Under the pieces are notes generated by a model. The model did not search any database, was not told where the DNA came from, and saw only the letters and a list, made by a program, of their open reading frames with translations. Positions 47,721 through 58,738 of a stretch of DNA of 64,000 bases are shown in pieces. Made by a program: the position numbers and the translations under genes. Position 1 is the first letter of the stretch. Every line of letters starts with the position of its first letter. The stretch is from Dryomyza anilis (taxonomy: Eukaryota > Arthropoda > Insecta > Diptera > Dryomyzidae): contig OX638130.1 in assembly GCA_951804985.1 (NCBI GenBank), positions 114,837,593-114,901,592 on the forward strand, read 5' to 3'.

Positions 47721-48075
47721 TAATGTCTATAAACTAAGATAAAAGCACAACTTCATTTAGAACTGTAAATCTGTCCCTAAGTCATTTAAATCCAATTCAT
47801 AACTCCATTATTACGAAAATTTTGTATGGAGAAAACTTCATTTCAGTTGACATTTCTTTTTTAAATATAACTATGTTGGATTTACCTCTGCCCCACCCCG
47901 GATATGTCTATAAACTATGATTAAACCGCAAACTAAGTTCAATTAGAACTGTAAATCTGTCCCTATGTCATATAAACGAAATTCACAACTCCATTCTTAC
48001 GTAAATGGTGTATGGAGCAAACTTCATTTCAGTCGACATTTTTTAAATCTAACTTTGTTGGATTTACTCCTAATC
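47721..48075. repeat. Tandem duplication with ~188-bp period
   Basis: ATGTCTATAAACTA, TTAGAACTGTAAATCTGTCC, TATGGAGMAAACTTCATTTC and TTGTTGGATTTAC occur in order in 47723-47890 and 47907-48070. Confidence 0.85.
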
Positions 48076-48383
48076 ATATGTCTTTTAGTTATTGTGTAAC
48101 TGCTATTTTTTATCCTTTGTCTAAAGTTGGTATATAATATTTCAAACGTTTCGTTCGCTTTTTGTTTGTTCAATATTTTTGTTTTACATCGGGTACAAAT
48201 ATTGATTTTTTTATTTTATTTTTTTTTTTCAAGCGAACGTACTCAACATAATTTATTTTACTAGCACTCCCTATTACAAAAGAAGATATTTAAATATTTT
48301 CTAGCTATAAAAAATCTGAATTTTTATTATGATATTTCTCAGGTGACGATTCGATGTCCAAGAATGTTACTCGTTACACAGAC

Positions 48384-48565
48384 AAAAATAACTGCGTACA
48401 TATAACAAAAATGTTAATTAATGCAATTAATTTTTAATTGAAACTCAGCCGATGTAACTTTTAATTGCATTGAATTCAATATTCCCAATAATGAGAAATG
48501 TTTAATTGGAGAAAATTCAATTAACTTTTTTGTTATATTGATACTAAAGTTGTTATATGTACAAA
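48384..48565. mobile_element. Possible foldback element (partial)
   Basis: GTACATATAAC (48396) is inverted at 48551-48561, and AAAAATGTTAATT has a relaxed inverse at 48520. Outer limits not found; it may be a small relative of the foldback at 30327. The SINE at 48625 lies just beyond. Confidence 0.35.
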
Positions 48566-48624
48566 TTTTTTATTGAGAATTAATTAATCAATTAACAATA
48601 TTATTCAATAAATAGACATTTGTT

Positions 48625-48934
48625 TAATAATAATAGTTTGGCTCTACAGTCCTGTATAGGACTTCGGCCAAGCTCTCTCACCATTTGAGCTGTGCGTGTT
48701 ATATTTGTACTCAAAGTGGTGGGACCTACAGTTTATTGCCGAATCCGAACGGCGGGTGAGAGCTTTTCATAGGCAATGTTTTACTCTCGTAGGTTTGCCA
48801 TTTACTGCCGAGAGGTAGCGCGGTATAGAAAAATGTTTCTATGGAAAGATGTTGTTAGCCCCACAGTCCAGGCTTGAACCGGGGACCTTTCGTCTCGCAG
48901 TCCAACGCACTAACCACTGAGCTACCGCGGCTAC
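48625..48934 (-). mobile_element. tRNA-derived SINE family 2, copy 2
   Basis: Minus-strand head GTAGCCGCGGTAGCTCAGTG (A box) with B-box region CCGGTTCAAGCC, the family body, and a 3' tail of (ATT)n. Target duplication is not clear. Better preserved than the copy at 25718. Confidence 0.87.
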
Positions 48935-50141
48935 ATAGAGTTTTATTAAATATATTGTAAAGTTTGTTTCGATTTGATATATTTTTAATTGGATCAATTC
49001 AATTTTTTTTTCATTTTCATTGCACTCAAAATTGTCCAGTTGAATAAAAAACTTCCGATGTTTTTTTTGAGAAATTTATAGCAGACAATTTTAAGAAATT
49101 GTCAACGGCGACTTGTATCACAATATTATCTGCAACAGTTTTATTTTCGTTCTCAAAGCAAATACGGCAAGCGATCGTCGCACAAAACAAGCGAAAACAG
49201 CAAAGTTGCTTTTTAAGAAAATGAATATATCAAAAGTAACAAATAAAACTAAGAAATATAATAAATTATTTGATTGTATTGATATGATATTAAATTTATT
49301 CCAATTAACATTTTAATTAAAAATATGTGTATACAATTAATTAATTAATTAATTAGTAAATAGTACATTCATATTTTTAATTGGATTAAGATTTTGTTTT
49401 CTATTAATATCAATTGTTAGATATATTTTTTGTCGATACTTCTGAATTCGAAATAAAATTAACGTATTTTTTTTATTATTCAGTTAACTAAAATTTCTAA
49501 TTAATCAAATTTACAAGCGTTTGTCTTTTACGTTTATGAAAGTGGTGATTGCATTTAAATATAATATAATTTATTTTTTCTGAAGTGTGTAATTTGTAAT
49601 TTACGCACAATATTTTTAGTAAATACACACAATTTATACCTAAGATTTTCGAAATGCGATGAATTTCCATGGCTTCTTAGACTGTTATGATTTTTGCAAT
49701 CTTTTCGGAAGATTAAAATTCAAAATCTGAGGCACCCTGTTACTTCGTCAAAAATGGATTCTCTTAGATTTTCTTTTACCATCGACCTCGTCAAAAATGG
49801 TTTAAATCTTTAGCATTTAATAGATTCTTTCATGTAAAATTTATTTTAATGAAACACAGTTTGATATGCTTTGGTGCGTGTATTTGCTAAATGAAATATG
49901 TGTATTTGCTAAAAAAAACTAATTTTTCGAACATGCAATACGTCAATATATATATTTAATAAATATTTTCGAAATACAGAGAAAAAAATGTTTTCTATAT
50001 AAAAATTTTAAATGAGTTATTATTTTATTTTTTTTAAAATTATTTTTTTATTGGTTTTAACAATGTTTTGTAATGTATCAAACAAAAAAATATCGCAGAG
50101 TAGAAAGCAATTTCTTTTTTGTACAACCACCCACCCACCTG
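48935..50141. other. AT-rich non-coding sequence
   Basis: Several TTAATTAATTAATTAAT runs (49335). No gene recognised; the 67-codon plus frame at 49113 is not convincing. Confidence 0.35.
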
Positions 50142-50730
50142 TCAGTTGCTATTGCATATTATTTGCATCTGGCAACCCTTTTCATTGTTTGGATTTTCGT
50201 GTAAGAAGTGCAAAAATTAAGTGTTGCTATTAATTAATTGTTTTCTTATCTTAATCGGTCGCGGAACGGAATAAAAAAACAATCTGAATATAGCTGATGT
50301 ATTCCTGAATATCGGATAATAGATTTTCTAATGAATTATGGTTGAATTTATCAAATACAAGAAAGTGCGTTTCCATCAGCGAAAAATTTGCGAGATTGCA
50401 AAAAAAAAACAAATTGTGCAAGTATTGTTTATGTGTGATGTGCATGTGAAATTTAAAATGGAAATAAAAGTGATGAAATGGTGAAGAAAATATAAATAAA
50501 AAGTTAATTTAGATTAATTAAATGAAAATAAATGTGAGTGAGTTAAAATTTGTATGTATAGGTGCACGGGATATGTTCGCAAAATATTAAATAAAAGAAT
50601 ATGATGAAAATAATAATAAAAGAAATATGCTGAAAAATTTGTGAAAAATGTTTATAACACAAATATGTTTAAAAGAAATCGTAGCAGCCGAGTAGAAAAT
50701 GCAGAACTTAATAATTAATTTTCATTTGCG
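50142..50730 (+). other. Candidate first exon (5' UTR), plus strand
   Basis: Starts near an initiator-like TCAGTT (50142-50147) in CCACCTGTCAGTTGC, in a patch less AT-rich than its surroundings, and ends TTTTCATTTGCG before a consensus donor GTAAGTC at 50731. No long frame inside; many short upstream-type ATG frames (GTGATGAAATGGTGA). This is the look of a long fly 5' UTR exon. Any next exon lies outside what I could find. It would be divergent from the candidate minus-strand start at 46805, about 3.3 kb away. Confidence 0.3.
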
Positions 50731-50737
50731 GTAAGTC
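50731..50737 (+). promoter_or_regulatory. Consensus splice donor GCG|GTAAGTC
   Basis: GTAAGT is the consensus donor hexamer. Supports an exon ending at 50730, but isolated donors occur by chance. Confidence 0.35.
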
Positions 50738-50965
50738 ATTTTTATTTTATTTTTCAGTACATTTTTTTAATTAAATTTAGTATTTAAATTGAGTCCGATC
50801 GTATAGTCCGATTGTATAAAAATTCAATGTAAAAATGTCCGATTTGAAAAATGTCGATGAAAGAAAATTGTGAAGGTGTTCAATCAATCATTCAAAAAAT
50901 GTTGTCGTTCACCCCCCTGGAATCAGGAACTGGGTATTCAAGTGTATTTCTAATTTCAAAGGAAA

Positions 50966-51276
50966 TAATAATAATAATAGTTTGGCACTACAGTCCTATG
51001 AGAACTTAGGCCGAGCTCTCTCACCATTTTGAGCTGTGCGTGTTATATTTGTACTCAAAGTGGTGGGACCTACAGTTTATTACCGAATCCGAACGGCGGG
51101 TGAGAGCTTTTCATAGGCAATGTTTTACTCTCGTAGGTTTGCCATTTACTGCCGAGAGGTAGCGCGGTATAGAAAAATGTTTCTATGAAAATATGTTGTT
51201 AGCCCCAGTCTGGGTTTGAACCGGGGACCTTTCGGCTCGCAGTCCAACGCACTAACCACTGAGCTACCGCGGCTAC
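50966..51276 (-). mobile_element. tRNA-derived SINE family 2, copy 3, with TSD
   Basis: Full-length: GTAGCCGCGGTAGCTCAGTG head, B box GGTTCAAACC, tail (ATT)n five times. AAAGGAAA lies on the left at 50958-50965 and within the right flank CAAAAGGAAAA (51278-51288), a short target duplication. The longest ATT tail among the four copies. Confidence 0.9.
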
Positions 51277-51646
51277 TCAAAAGGAAAACTAAAAAAAAAA
51301 ATTAGAAACTTTCAAAAAAATCCCCCCTAAAAGAGGCTGATGGTGGCGACCTTATTTTTTGACGCTCGCCCCCTTGGACTACCCAAATATTGAAAACCGA
51401 CCGAGGTTACAACTGGTTCTTAAATTTAACAAAGTGGGCGAGGGAAAAAAATGGCCACGCGATGTGAAAAAAAAGTAACCAGTTTATAAACAAAATTAGC
51501 TTGAATGCAGGAGTGGCAAAATGAAAATAAAATAAATCCGTATGTAAAGATTATGAAAAACAAGACTATGAAAAATATTTTTTTTGGTTCTAGAAATTTT
51601 GTTGTCATAAAAATTTCCATGGCCCTTTTTATGTGTTTGTAAAGGA
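51277..51646. other. Non-coding spacer
   Basis: Contains GCTCGCCCCCTTGGAC (about 51365), locally GC-rich. No feature recognised. Confidence 0.35.
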
Positions 51647-51771
51647 TTTTAGTGAAAGGGTATATTCAGTTTGGTACGCCGTTTGTAACACCCTGAAAAA
51701 ATCAGCTCCGGTATGGAAAAGTATATATATTCTTGATCAGCATGACCTCCTGAGTCGATTTAGCGATGTCC

Positions 51772-51813
<42 letters not shown>

Positions 51814-52363
51814 CCTTCTGTCTGTCTGTTGAAATCACGATTACAGAAAAAGCTAGAGCAATGAAACTTTAGATTTAGATTACTTATATATCTAAGCTGT
51901 CTGAACAAGAAAATTGGCATGATCGGTCTATTGTGACAGGAGAACCGATTACTTATGTTCAAATACCTCATATAAAATTTACATCTACAAATCAATTTTA
52001 CTGTATACGTGCTTAGGTAAACTTTTTTGGTCAAATATATATTAACATCATGCTCAAATACATGATAATAATGTTTTCCGGCGAAAAGACTTGTGGTTCA
52101 CAAAAAAAAAATCGAAATTCGGTACACTTACCCATTTGTAAATATGGGTATCAAATGAATGAAAATTCTTCAGCGATTGAATGTTTGTAGTTATTTTCAG
52201 GATTCGTATACCCTGGTGACCTATACACCACTTTGAATGGTAACCACACATATGTGTAAGGTATTTATAGTCGGCTTAGACCGACTATACTTTTGATAAT
52301 ACTAACTTTCATAATAACACCAAATTTAAAATTTCCCATGTGATCTAACCTTCCCAACTGTTT
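51647..52363 (+). mobile_element. mini-me/DINE-1-like element, subfamily A, copy 3 (5'-truncated)
   Basis: Begins TTTTAGTGAAAGGGTATATT, lacking the first half of the terminal hairpin, then matches copy 1 closely, with a longer (GTCY)n tract (51770-51830) and end CCCAACTGTTTT. An extra ~45 bp relative to copy 1 (ATACATGATAATAATGTTTTC, 52060) is also present in copy 4 and, diverged, in copy 2. Confidence 0.8.
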
Positions 52364-53861
52364 TTTTTATTATTTTAAATTTTCCAGGAAATTGATTTTA
52401 AAAAAACTGCTTTTTTTAAGAATCACTACGTGACCTTAAGGGTATTTTTTATTTTTACACCAAGTTTTCATATTTTGTTACAATTTTCTTTTTTTTTAAT
52501 GGCACGCCAACTTCGTTATCGGCTTCGTTGATCGGCTTTCGCTTTTTCGTCGTTTCCAGGGGACCAAGCGGCCAAAAATGTCGGTACTCTCCCCTCATTT
52601 ATTAGAGCATTTATGGTCCGGCCCTATAATTAAAAAGTTCATACAAAATTTGTTAGCTTAAGCAGGAATGAAAAATCCATATGCAATCAAAATTTACCCC
52701 ACCATAGAAAACCCTATTTTCCAAAATAGGGTATATGATGATTCAAGTACAATTTCTAATAGGGTGATTATAATAATTTTAACTTTTGAGGGAGAGTTCG
52801 TAAAAATACATTCGCGAATTACTCAGATTAGGTATTTTCAAATTATAAATTAATTTGGGAATTATTCCTGTCCGAGAACGAAGATTTTGAAAAAATGTCA
52901 ATTTTCTCTTATTGCCCTGAGGTTTTCTTCATTTCATAAACAAAAATATTTTAAAGAATTTAAAAATATATATCATATTCAAGAAATAACTAGATGCATA
53001 AAAAACACAAATCGTTCTAATAATTTAAAAATAAATATTATAAAAAGGTATGTCGCACAACTAAACATTAATATGCAAACTAAAAAATGTCAATAAAAAT
53101 TGCATAAAAATAAAAAATAAAACGCAGTCGCAAAGCAAATACTCCGGAGGGGTTTATTTGGAGGAGTAACACAAAATGATACACAATAACAGAATACAAT
53201 ACAAAATATTCATACAAAGAATTCACATTTCCATCACAAATAACAATTCGTCCTCGTCGTCAATTCGTTCTAGTACAGGATCATTGCTGTTCCGTAGAAA
53301 ATACGTTTTCAAATATGCAACAAGCTTCTTTGTGTTTATATTTTGTGGTGAAAAATAATAAAAAAAATACCTGTTTTCATTTCATTTTTATTTGAAAGTA
53401 CTACATCTACATAAAATAGAAAACTTATTATTTGATATTATTTTTCTTTTTAATTTTGAGTTTTGGACATTTTAAACGGGGGGATTTGGTGAAAACTGGT
53501 GCCAAAAATTCGTTGTTTGATATATAAATATTGACAGACGTATGACAACTTAGGTGAATGCTTGATTGACTGAGTGACTCTATGTAGAAATTGACATATT
53601 AATTCAGTTGTCACTGAAGGCGACGCGTTCTGACGATTTGCATGTTGCAAAATATGCAACAGAAAAATAACAAATTAAAACAATCAATAATGAATAATAA
53701 ATATTTTATTATCAATTATAATTTCGTTGCGGAATTAATTGTTTTTTTTTTGACTTAAAAGTATAGAGATTTTAATATTGACTTAAAAATGTGATAAATA
53801 TATTTATTAATTTCTATTTTAAATATTTTTAATATAAAAATATTATATCATAATTAAAAAG
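52364..53861. other. Non-coding sequence
   Basis: A locally GC-richer patch at 52500-52640 (CGGCTTCGTTGATCGGC, CCAAGCGGCC), the rest AT-rich. Frames at 52668-53358 are Ile/Lys/Asn-rich and unrecognised. Confidence 0.35.
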
Positions 53862-54100
53862 TAAAAGGATACATTCATTTTGATATATTCTAGAATAGTG
53901 TTATTTTAGCTATATAATTGTTCGTCTGTAAAACTGTCTATCTGTTGAAATCACGATTACAGAAAATTAAAAAGAGCTGGCTCATTATAACTCAGATCTT
54001 AGATTGCTTCTATATCTGCGCTATCTAGTGTCGATCAATGACCTGTGATCTGTAGACTTTTGTACAATACCTCACATAAAAATAAGATGAATTAGATGAA
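53862..54100 (+). mobile_element. Degenerate subfamily A mini-me fragment
   Basis: Diverged matches to copy 1 in order: AAGTAAAAGGATACATTCATTT, CTATCTGTTGAAATCACGATTACAG, AGAGCT, TTAGATTGCTTCTATATCT and AATACCTCACATAAAA. The (GTCY)n tract is almost gone. An older copy than the others, lying just left of a SINE. Confidence 0.65.
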
Positions 54101-54129
54101 GTAAATCTATCTCTTTTAGGCTTTTTAAA

Positions 54130-54431
54130 TAATAGTTTGGCGCTGCAGTCCATCAAGAACTTAGGTCGAGCTCTCTCGCCATTTTGAGCGATGCGTGTTA
54201 TATTTGTACTCAAAGTGATGGGACCTACAGTTTTATGCCGAATCCGAACGGCGGGCGAGAGAATTTCATAGACAATGTTTTACTCTCGTAGGTTTGCCAT
54301 TTACTTCCGAGAGGTAGCGTGGTATAGAAAAATGTTTGCATAAAAAGATGTTGTAAGCCCCCAGTCCAGACTGGAACCTGGGACATTTCGGCTCTCAGTC
54401 CAACTCACTAATCTTGAGTTAACGACGCTAC
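54130..54431 (-). mobile_element. tRNA-derived SINE family 2, copy 4, with TSD
   Basis: Head and body as in the other copies but with more changes in the tRNA-like part (B box disturbed: GGTTCCAGTC). AGGCTTTTTAAA at 54118-54129 and AGGTTTTTTTTAAA at 54433-54446 form an imperfect target duplication. Short ATT tail. Confidence 0.85.
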
Positions 54432-54455
54432 AAGGTTTTTTTTAAACATATTAAA

Positions 54456-55154
54456 AAACCAGTTGGGAAGGTTAGATCACATGGGAAATTTTAAAGTAGG
54501 TGTAATTATGATAGTTAGGATTATCAAAATTATAGTCGGTCTAAGCCGACTATAAATACCCTACACATATGTGTGGTTACCATTCAAAATGGTATATAGG
54601 TCACCAGGGTATACGAATCCTGAAAATAACAACAAACTTTTCATCGCTGAAGAATTTCCATTCATTTGATACCCATATTTACAAATGGGTAGGTGAACCG
54701 AATTTCGATTTTTTTTTTGTGAACCACAAGTCTTTTCGCCGGAAAACATTATTATCATGTATTAGAGCATGATGTCAATATATATTTGACCAAAAAAGTT
54801 TACCTAAGCACGTATACATAAAAATTGATCTTTATATGTACATTTTATATGAGGTATTTGCACATAAGTGGTCGGATCATAGGTCACAATGGACCGATCT
54901 CGATTTTTTCGCACATACAGCGTAGGTATATTAGTAATCTAAGTTATAAGTTTCATTTATCTAGCTCTTCAATTTTAAAAGTAGTAGGGATTTCAACAGA
55001 CAGACGGACAGACAGACGGACATCGCTAAATCGACTCAGGAGGTCATGCTGATCAAGATTATATATACTTTTCCATACCGGAGATGCTTTCTTCTGGGTA
55101 TTACAAACGGCGTACCAAACTGAATATACCCTTTCACTTTTAGTGTAGGGTATA
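54456..55154 (-). mobile_element. mini-me/DINE-1-like element, subfamily A, copy 4
   Basis: Inverse of copies 1-3: on the plus strand it opens AAACCAGTTGGGAAGGTTAG and closes CTTTTAGTGTAGGGTATA. (GTCY)n inverse at 54999-55022 is short. Both hairpins intact. Confidence 0.8.
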
Positions 55155-55324
55155 AAAACGTTTTTCGCGTAAACCGGCCTATTGCAAAATTGTTGCTGTA
55201 TTCTTTGCAAAAAGAACACGTGTTCATGTATCTGTTGTTGTTTTCATAGATCTTGCTTTGTCTGTAATATTCGCTATTGTGTTTTGTTTTGCGTTGTCCG
55301 TCTGCCGTTAGTGTGCCTTTTTGT
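55155..55324. other. Short spacer
   Basis: Between the mini-me element and repeat family S. Nothing recognised. Confidence 0.3.
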
Positions 55325-55620
55325 CGAATTGTTGAAAGTAATTAAGAGCAATTATTCTTTATATGCAGTAATTATGTTCTTAGGTATCAAACAAGTAACT
55401 AAGATCAATTATTCTTGATATTTTACATTTTTGATACCTAAGACATTAACCTCTGCATTATAAAGAATAATTGCATTTAGTTACTTTTTTTGTTAATTAA
55501 GTGGATATATTTCTTAAAATGCAGAATGTTTTCGTTCTCACGCCATATATTTATTGATTCCTTCTGGATTTTATAGATTTTTTCCATCCATCTGTGTAAC
55601 ATTCAAAGAAATGCAGAAAG
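55325..55620. repeat. Dispersed repeat family S, copy 2 (uninterrupted)
   Basis: Order: ATTCTTTATATGCAGTAATTATG, TTTTGATACCTAAGACATTA, GCATTATAAAGAATAATTGC, GTTACTTTTTTTGTTAATTA, CACGCCATATATTTATTGATTCC. A second copy begins directly after (ATTCTTTATATGCAGTAATTATG at 55636), so this is a tandem pair. It preserves the empty site of the Helitron at 55777. Confidence 0.8.
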
Positions 55621-55859
55621 TAAGTAAGAGAAATTATTCTTTATATGCAGTAATTATGTTCTTAGGTATCAAAAAAGTAACTAAGAGCAATTAGTCTTCA
55701 TATTTTACATTTTTGATACCTAAGACATTATTAACCTCTGCATTATCAAGTATCATAGTATTTTTTTTATAAAGAACTAGCTGGACCCGTACACGACTCG
55801 TGCAAAGATTTTGTGAATGCAAGGTTATGAAGCATTTTCATTAATATAAATAACATTTT

Positions 55860-56663
55860 TATACCCTACACCTATGAGGTACAGGATATATTAACTTTGT
55901 GCATATATTGTAACGCCCCTTATGAGGCGTGTCCGGAAAAGTATATATATTCTTGATCAGCATCACTACCCGAGTCCGTTTAGCCATGTCCGTCTGTCTT
56001 TCCGTCTTGCTGTCTTGCTATCCGAATACAGAATAACTTGAGAAATACTGATCAGAATGAAATTTCGTCTCAATATATTTTAGCCAAAAGTAGGAACTGA
56101 GTTTGAAAATGAGCCAAATCGGTCAACGGACACGCCCACCTCCCATACAAGTCACTTTTATATAACTCTTTTGGAACTAATAAATCGAAAAGTATTCAAG
56201 GTATAGTTATAAAATTTAAAACGTATTATAAGAATTCACCTAAAAATATGTGGTCCAAAATTGGGCGTGATACGCCCACTTTTTTTTCATTATTTCCCGG
56301 GTTTTCATAGTGGAAATTTGATCCGTAAATTATTAAAATCAAATCAATGAAATATTAGCCTTTCAAAATTTTAAATATAGGCGTGGTCCGCCCAATTATA
56401 TTTTCCATTTATTTTTTATACTTTTATATACATTTTTTAATTTATGGGGATATAAGACGTAAATTTCTGATATGTGAATAATATTCTGAGGGTGGGGAGG
56501 TTCAGCATAATTAAAAACTTTAAAATTAAGGTATGCAATTAAATATCCCACATTAATATCCCCACCAAAGATGTAGGGTATTCCATAGTCGGGCCCGACC
56601 GACTATAAAAATCCGTCCCATGTGACCGAACTTACCCATGTGACCTAACTTTCCCAACTCGTT
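55860..56663 (+). mobile_element. mini-me/DINE-1-like element, subfamily B, copy 1 (nested)
   Basis: TATACCCTACACCTATGAGG terminal hairpin, core GTATATATATTCTTGATCAG, GTCY tract (55988-56020), body with GGGCGTGATACGCCCA and GGCGTGGTCCGCCCA blocks, 3' hairpin TAGTCGGGCCCGACCGACTA (56591-56610), end CCCAACTCGTT. It lies inside the Helitron; copy 1 of that Helitron (10040-10956) lacks it at the same point, which fixes the ends. Confidence 0.85.
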
Positions 56664-56869
56664 ATTATTTATATCAGGGACCCGTGGACGTATTTTTTAT
56701 TGGTTTTATGAATGTAGTAACCAAAACCAAACTAATTCTCCACTAAAACAACTGTTCTCATATACAATTCTTTCTCAGACTGTGCTTCCCTGTAGAATTC
56801 TTCCCCGTAGAGTTTTTCCCAGTAGAAGTTTTATTGTGGTTACTTTTAGTGTGGTGAGTTTAAGTGCAG

Positions 56870-57090
56870 TGAATTTTATTGTTGTGTGTTTTAGTGTGTT
56901 CAATTTAAGTGTGTGAATTTGAGTGTGGTGAATTTTAGTGTGGTCAGTTAAAGTGTGTGAATTTGAGTGTGGTGAGTTTTAGTGTGGTGAGTTTTAGTGT
57001 GGTGAGTTTTAATGTAGTGAATTTTAGTGTGATGAATTTTAGTGTGATGAGTTTTAGTGTGGTGAATTTTAGTGTGGTGAATTTTGATGT
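56870..57090 (-). repeat. 15-bp minisatellite inside Helitron copy 2
   Basis: Tandem GTGTGGTGAATTTTA / GTGTGGTGAGTTTTA units, the inverse of the unit at 10233-10630, more diverged and fewer. The frame of repeated NFSVV/SFSVV is its translation. Confidence 0.9.
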
Positions 57091-57610
57091 GGTTGATTAT
57101 GTTTTCTATCCTTTTTTTATTTTTGTGTTGTTTTTGAGTTATTGCTTAAGTTTTGTGCTTTTACTTTTGTGTTTGATTTTTGATTTTGTTTTTGTGTTTT
57201 TGCTTTTGTATTTGAGTTTTTTGTTTCATCTTCTTAGCTTGTGTATGTGACGAGATATGTCGTTTTGAAAGTTTAGGTTGTATGGGAGGTGACACGCCCT
57301 TTGTCCAATCTCGCCCATATAAAGCCTATGACACCCTTCGGACTCCATTGTATCCTGGTGCAAAATTTGATGCTGGAACAAACAGACTGACAGACAGACA
57401 GACAGACAGACGGACCAAGAGTTTTATATATATATAGATAATTGCTTTTAGTTACTTTTTATGTTAACTAAGTGAATATGTTTCTTAAAATGCAGAATGT
57501 TTCAGTTTAGCTATATATCACGCCGTATATTTCTTGATTCCTTTAGGGTTTTATACATTTTTTCCTTCCATGTGTGTATCACCTGTAACATTCAAAGATA
57601 TGCAGACGTT

Positions 57611-58075
57611 ATAAATGGGAAATATAGACTTTCAAAAATGTGGAAAAGTTCAAATTATTTTCTAATATATACTAAAAGTGAGACCGACTACAACCTTCAT
57701 AATAAAATTATATTTCTTTATATAATTTTCTTTTAAACAACGAACATTTTATTCAAATTAATGATTTTTTTATGAAATAAAATAAATTTGAGTTAACGTG
57801 AATTGCTACTACATTTAAGTAAACATTGGTGTGGTTTTTAATTTTTTTTTTTTGTTTCATGACAGTTTTACAAATTCTTTGTATATTTTTTGTCTTTGTA
57901 CAATTTTATTTGGAGCATAACATTATTTTTTTGTTTTAGGTTCATCAATAAGTTTTTAAGTTTCATTGATTTGAATAAGTGAGAATAATTCGACCGCACA
58001 ATGTTTCTTTTTATGTTACATTTATTTTCTTTCACTTTTCTTTATTTCTTTCTAAACTTATTTTAAAACGAGTTG
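57611..58075. other. AT-rich spacer
   Basis: Nothing recognised. Confidence 0.35.
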
Positions 58076-58705
58076 GGAAAGTTAGGTCACATGGGTAAGT
58101 TCGGTCACATGGGGCGGATTTTTATAGTCGGTCGGGCCCGACTATGGAATACCCTACACCTTTGGTGGGGATATTAACCCTCAGAATATTATTCATATAT
58201 CAGAAATTTACGCCTTATATCCCCAGAAATTAAAAAAATTATATAAAGTATAAAAAACTAAAAAAAAATAAATTTGAAAAATGTAATTGGGCGGACCACG
58301 CCTATATTAAAATTTTGTAAGGCTAATATTTCATAGAATTGATTTTAATAATTAACGGATCAAATTTCCACTATTAAAAACCGGGAAATAATGAAAAAAA
58401 AAATGTGGGCGGATCACGCCCATTTTTGGACCACACATTTTTAGGTGAATTATAACAATATGTTTTAAATTTTACAACTATATCTTGAATACTTTTCGAG
58501 TTATAAGTTCCCAAAGATTTATATAAAAGTGACTTGTATGGGAGGTGGGCGTGTCTGTTGACCGATTTGGCTTATTTTCAAACTCAGTTCCTACTTTTGG
58601 CTAAAATATATTGTGACGAAATTTCATCGCATTCTGAGCAGTATTTCTCAAGTTATTCTGTATTCGGACAGCAAGACAGCAAGACAGCAAGACAGCAAGA
58701 CAGCA

Positions 58706-58738
<33 letters not shown>

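Larger units (their letters stand above)
55777..57438 (-). mobile_element. Non-autonomous canonical Helitron, copy 2, with nested mini-me
   Basis: On the minus strand it starts TCTATATATATATAAAAC (57438) and ends hairpin GCACGAGTCGTG.. then CGGGTCCAGCTAG (55777). It shares with copy 1 the (GTCY)n tract (57389-57415), the 15-bp minisatellite (56870-57090), the GGGAAGAATTCTACAGG-type block (56780-56830) and the 3' segment. It has extra internal sequence (57095-57360) absent from copy 1. A subfamily B mini-me element (55860-56663) interrupts it near the 3' end. Comparison with repeat S copy 2 shows a precise A|T insertion with no target duplication. No Rep/helicase gene. Confidence 0.9.
55621..57610. 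repeat. Dispersed repeat family S, copy 3, split by a Helitron
   Basis: Left part 55621-55776 ends ATAAAGAA; right part from 57439 begins TAATTGCTTTTAGTTAC and runs through CACGCCGTATATTTCTTGATTCC. Put together it has the same order as copy 2. Confidence 0.8.

Noticed and set aside
56957..57250. 97-residue frame with SFSVVNFSVM repeats and a hydrophobic tail
   Set aside because: Translation of the same minisatellite followed by a T-rich run inside Helitron copy 2.
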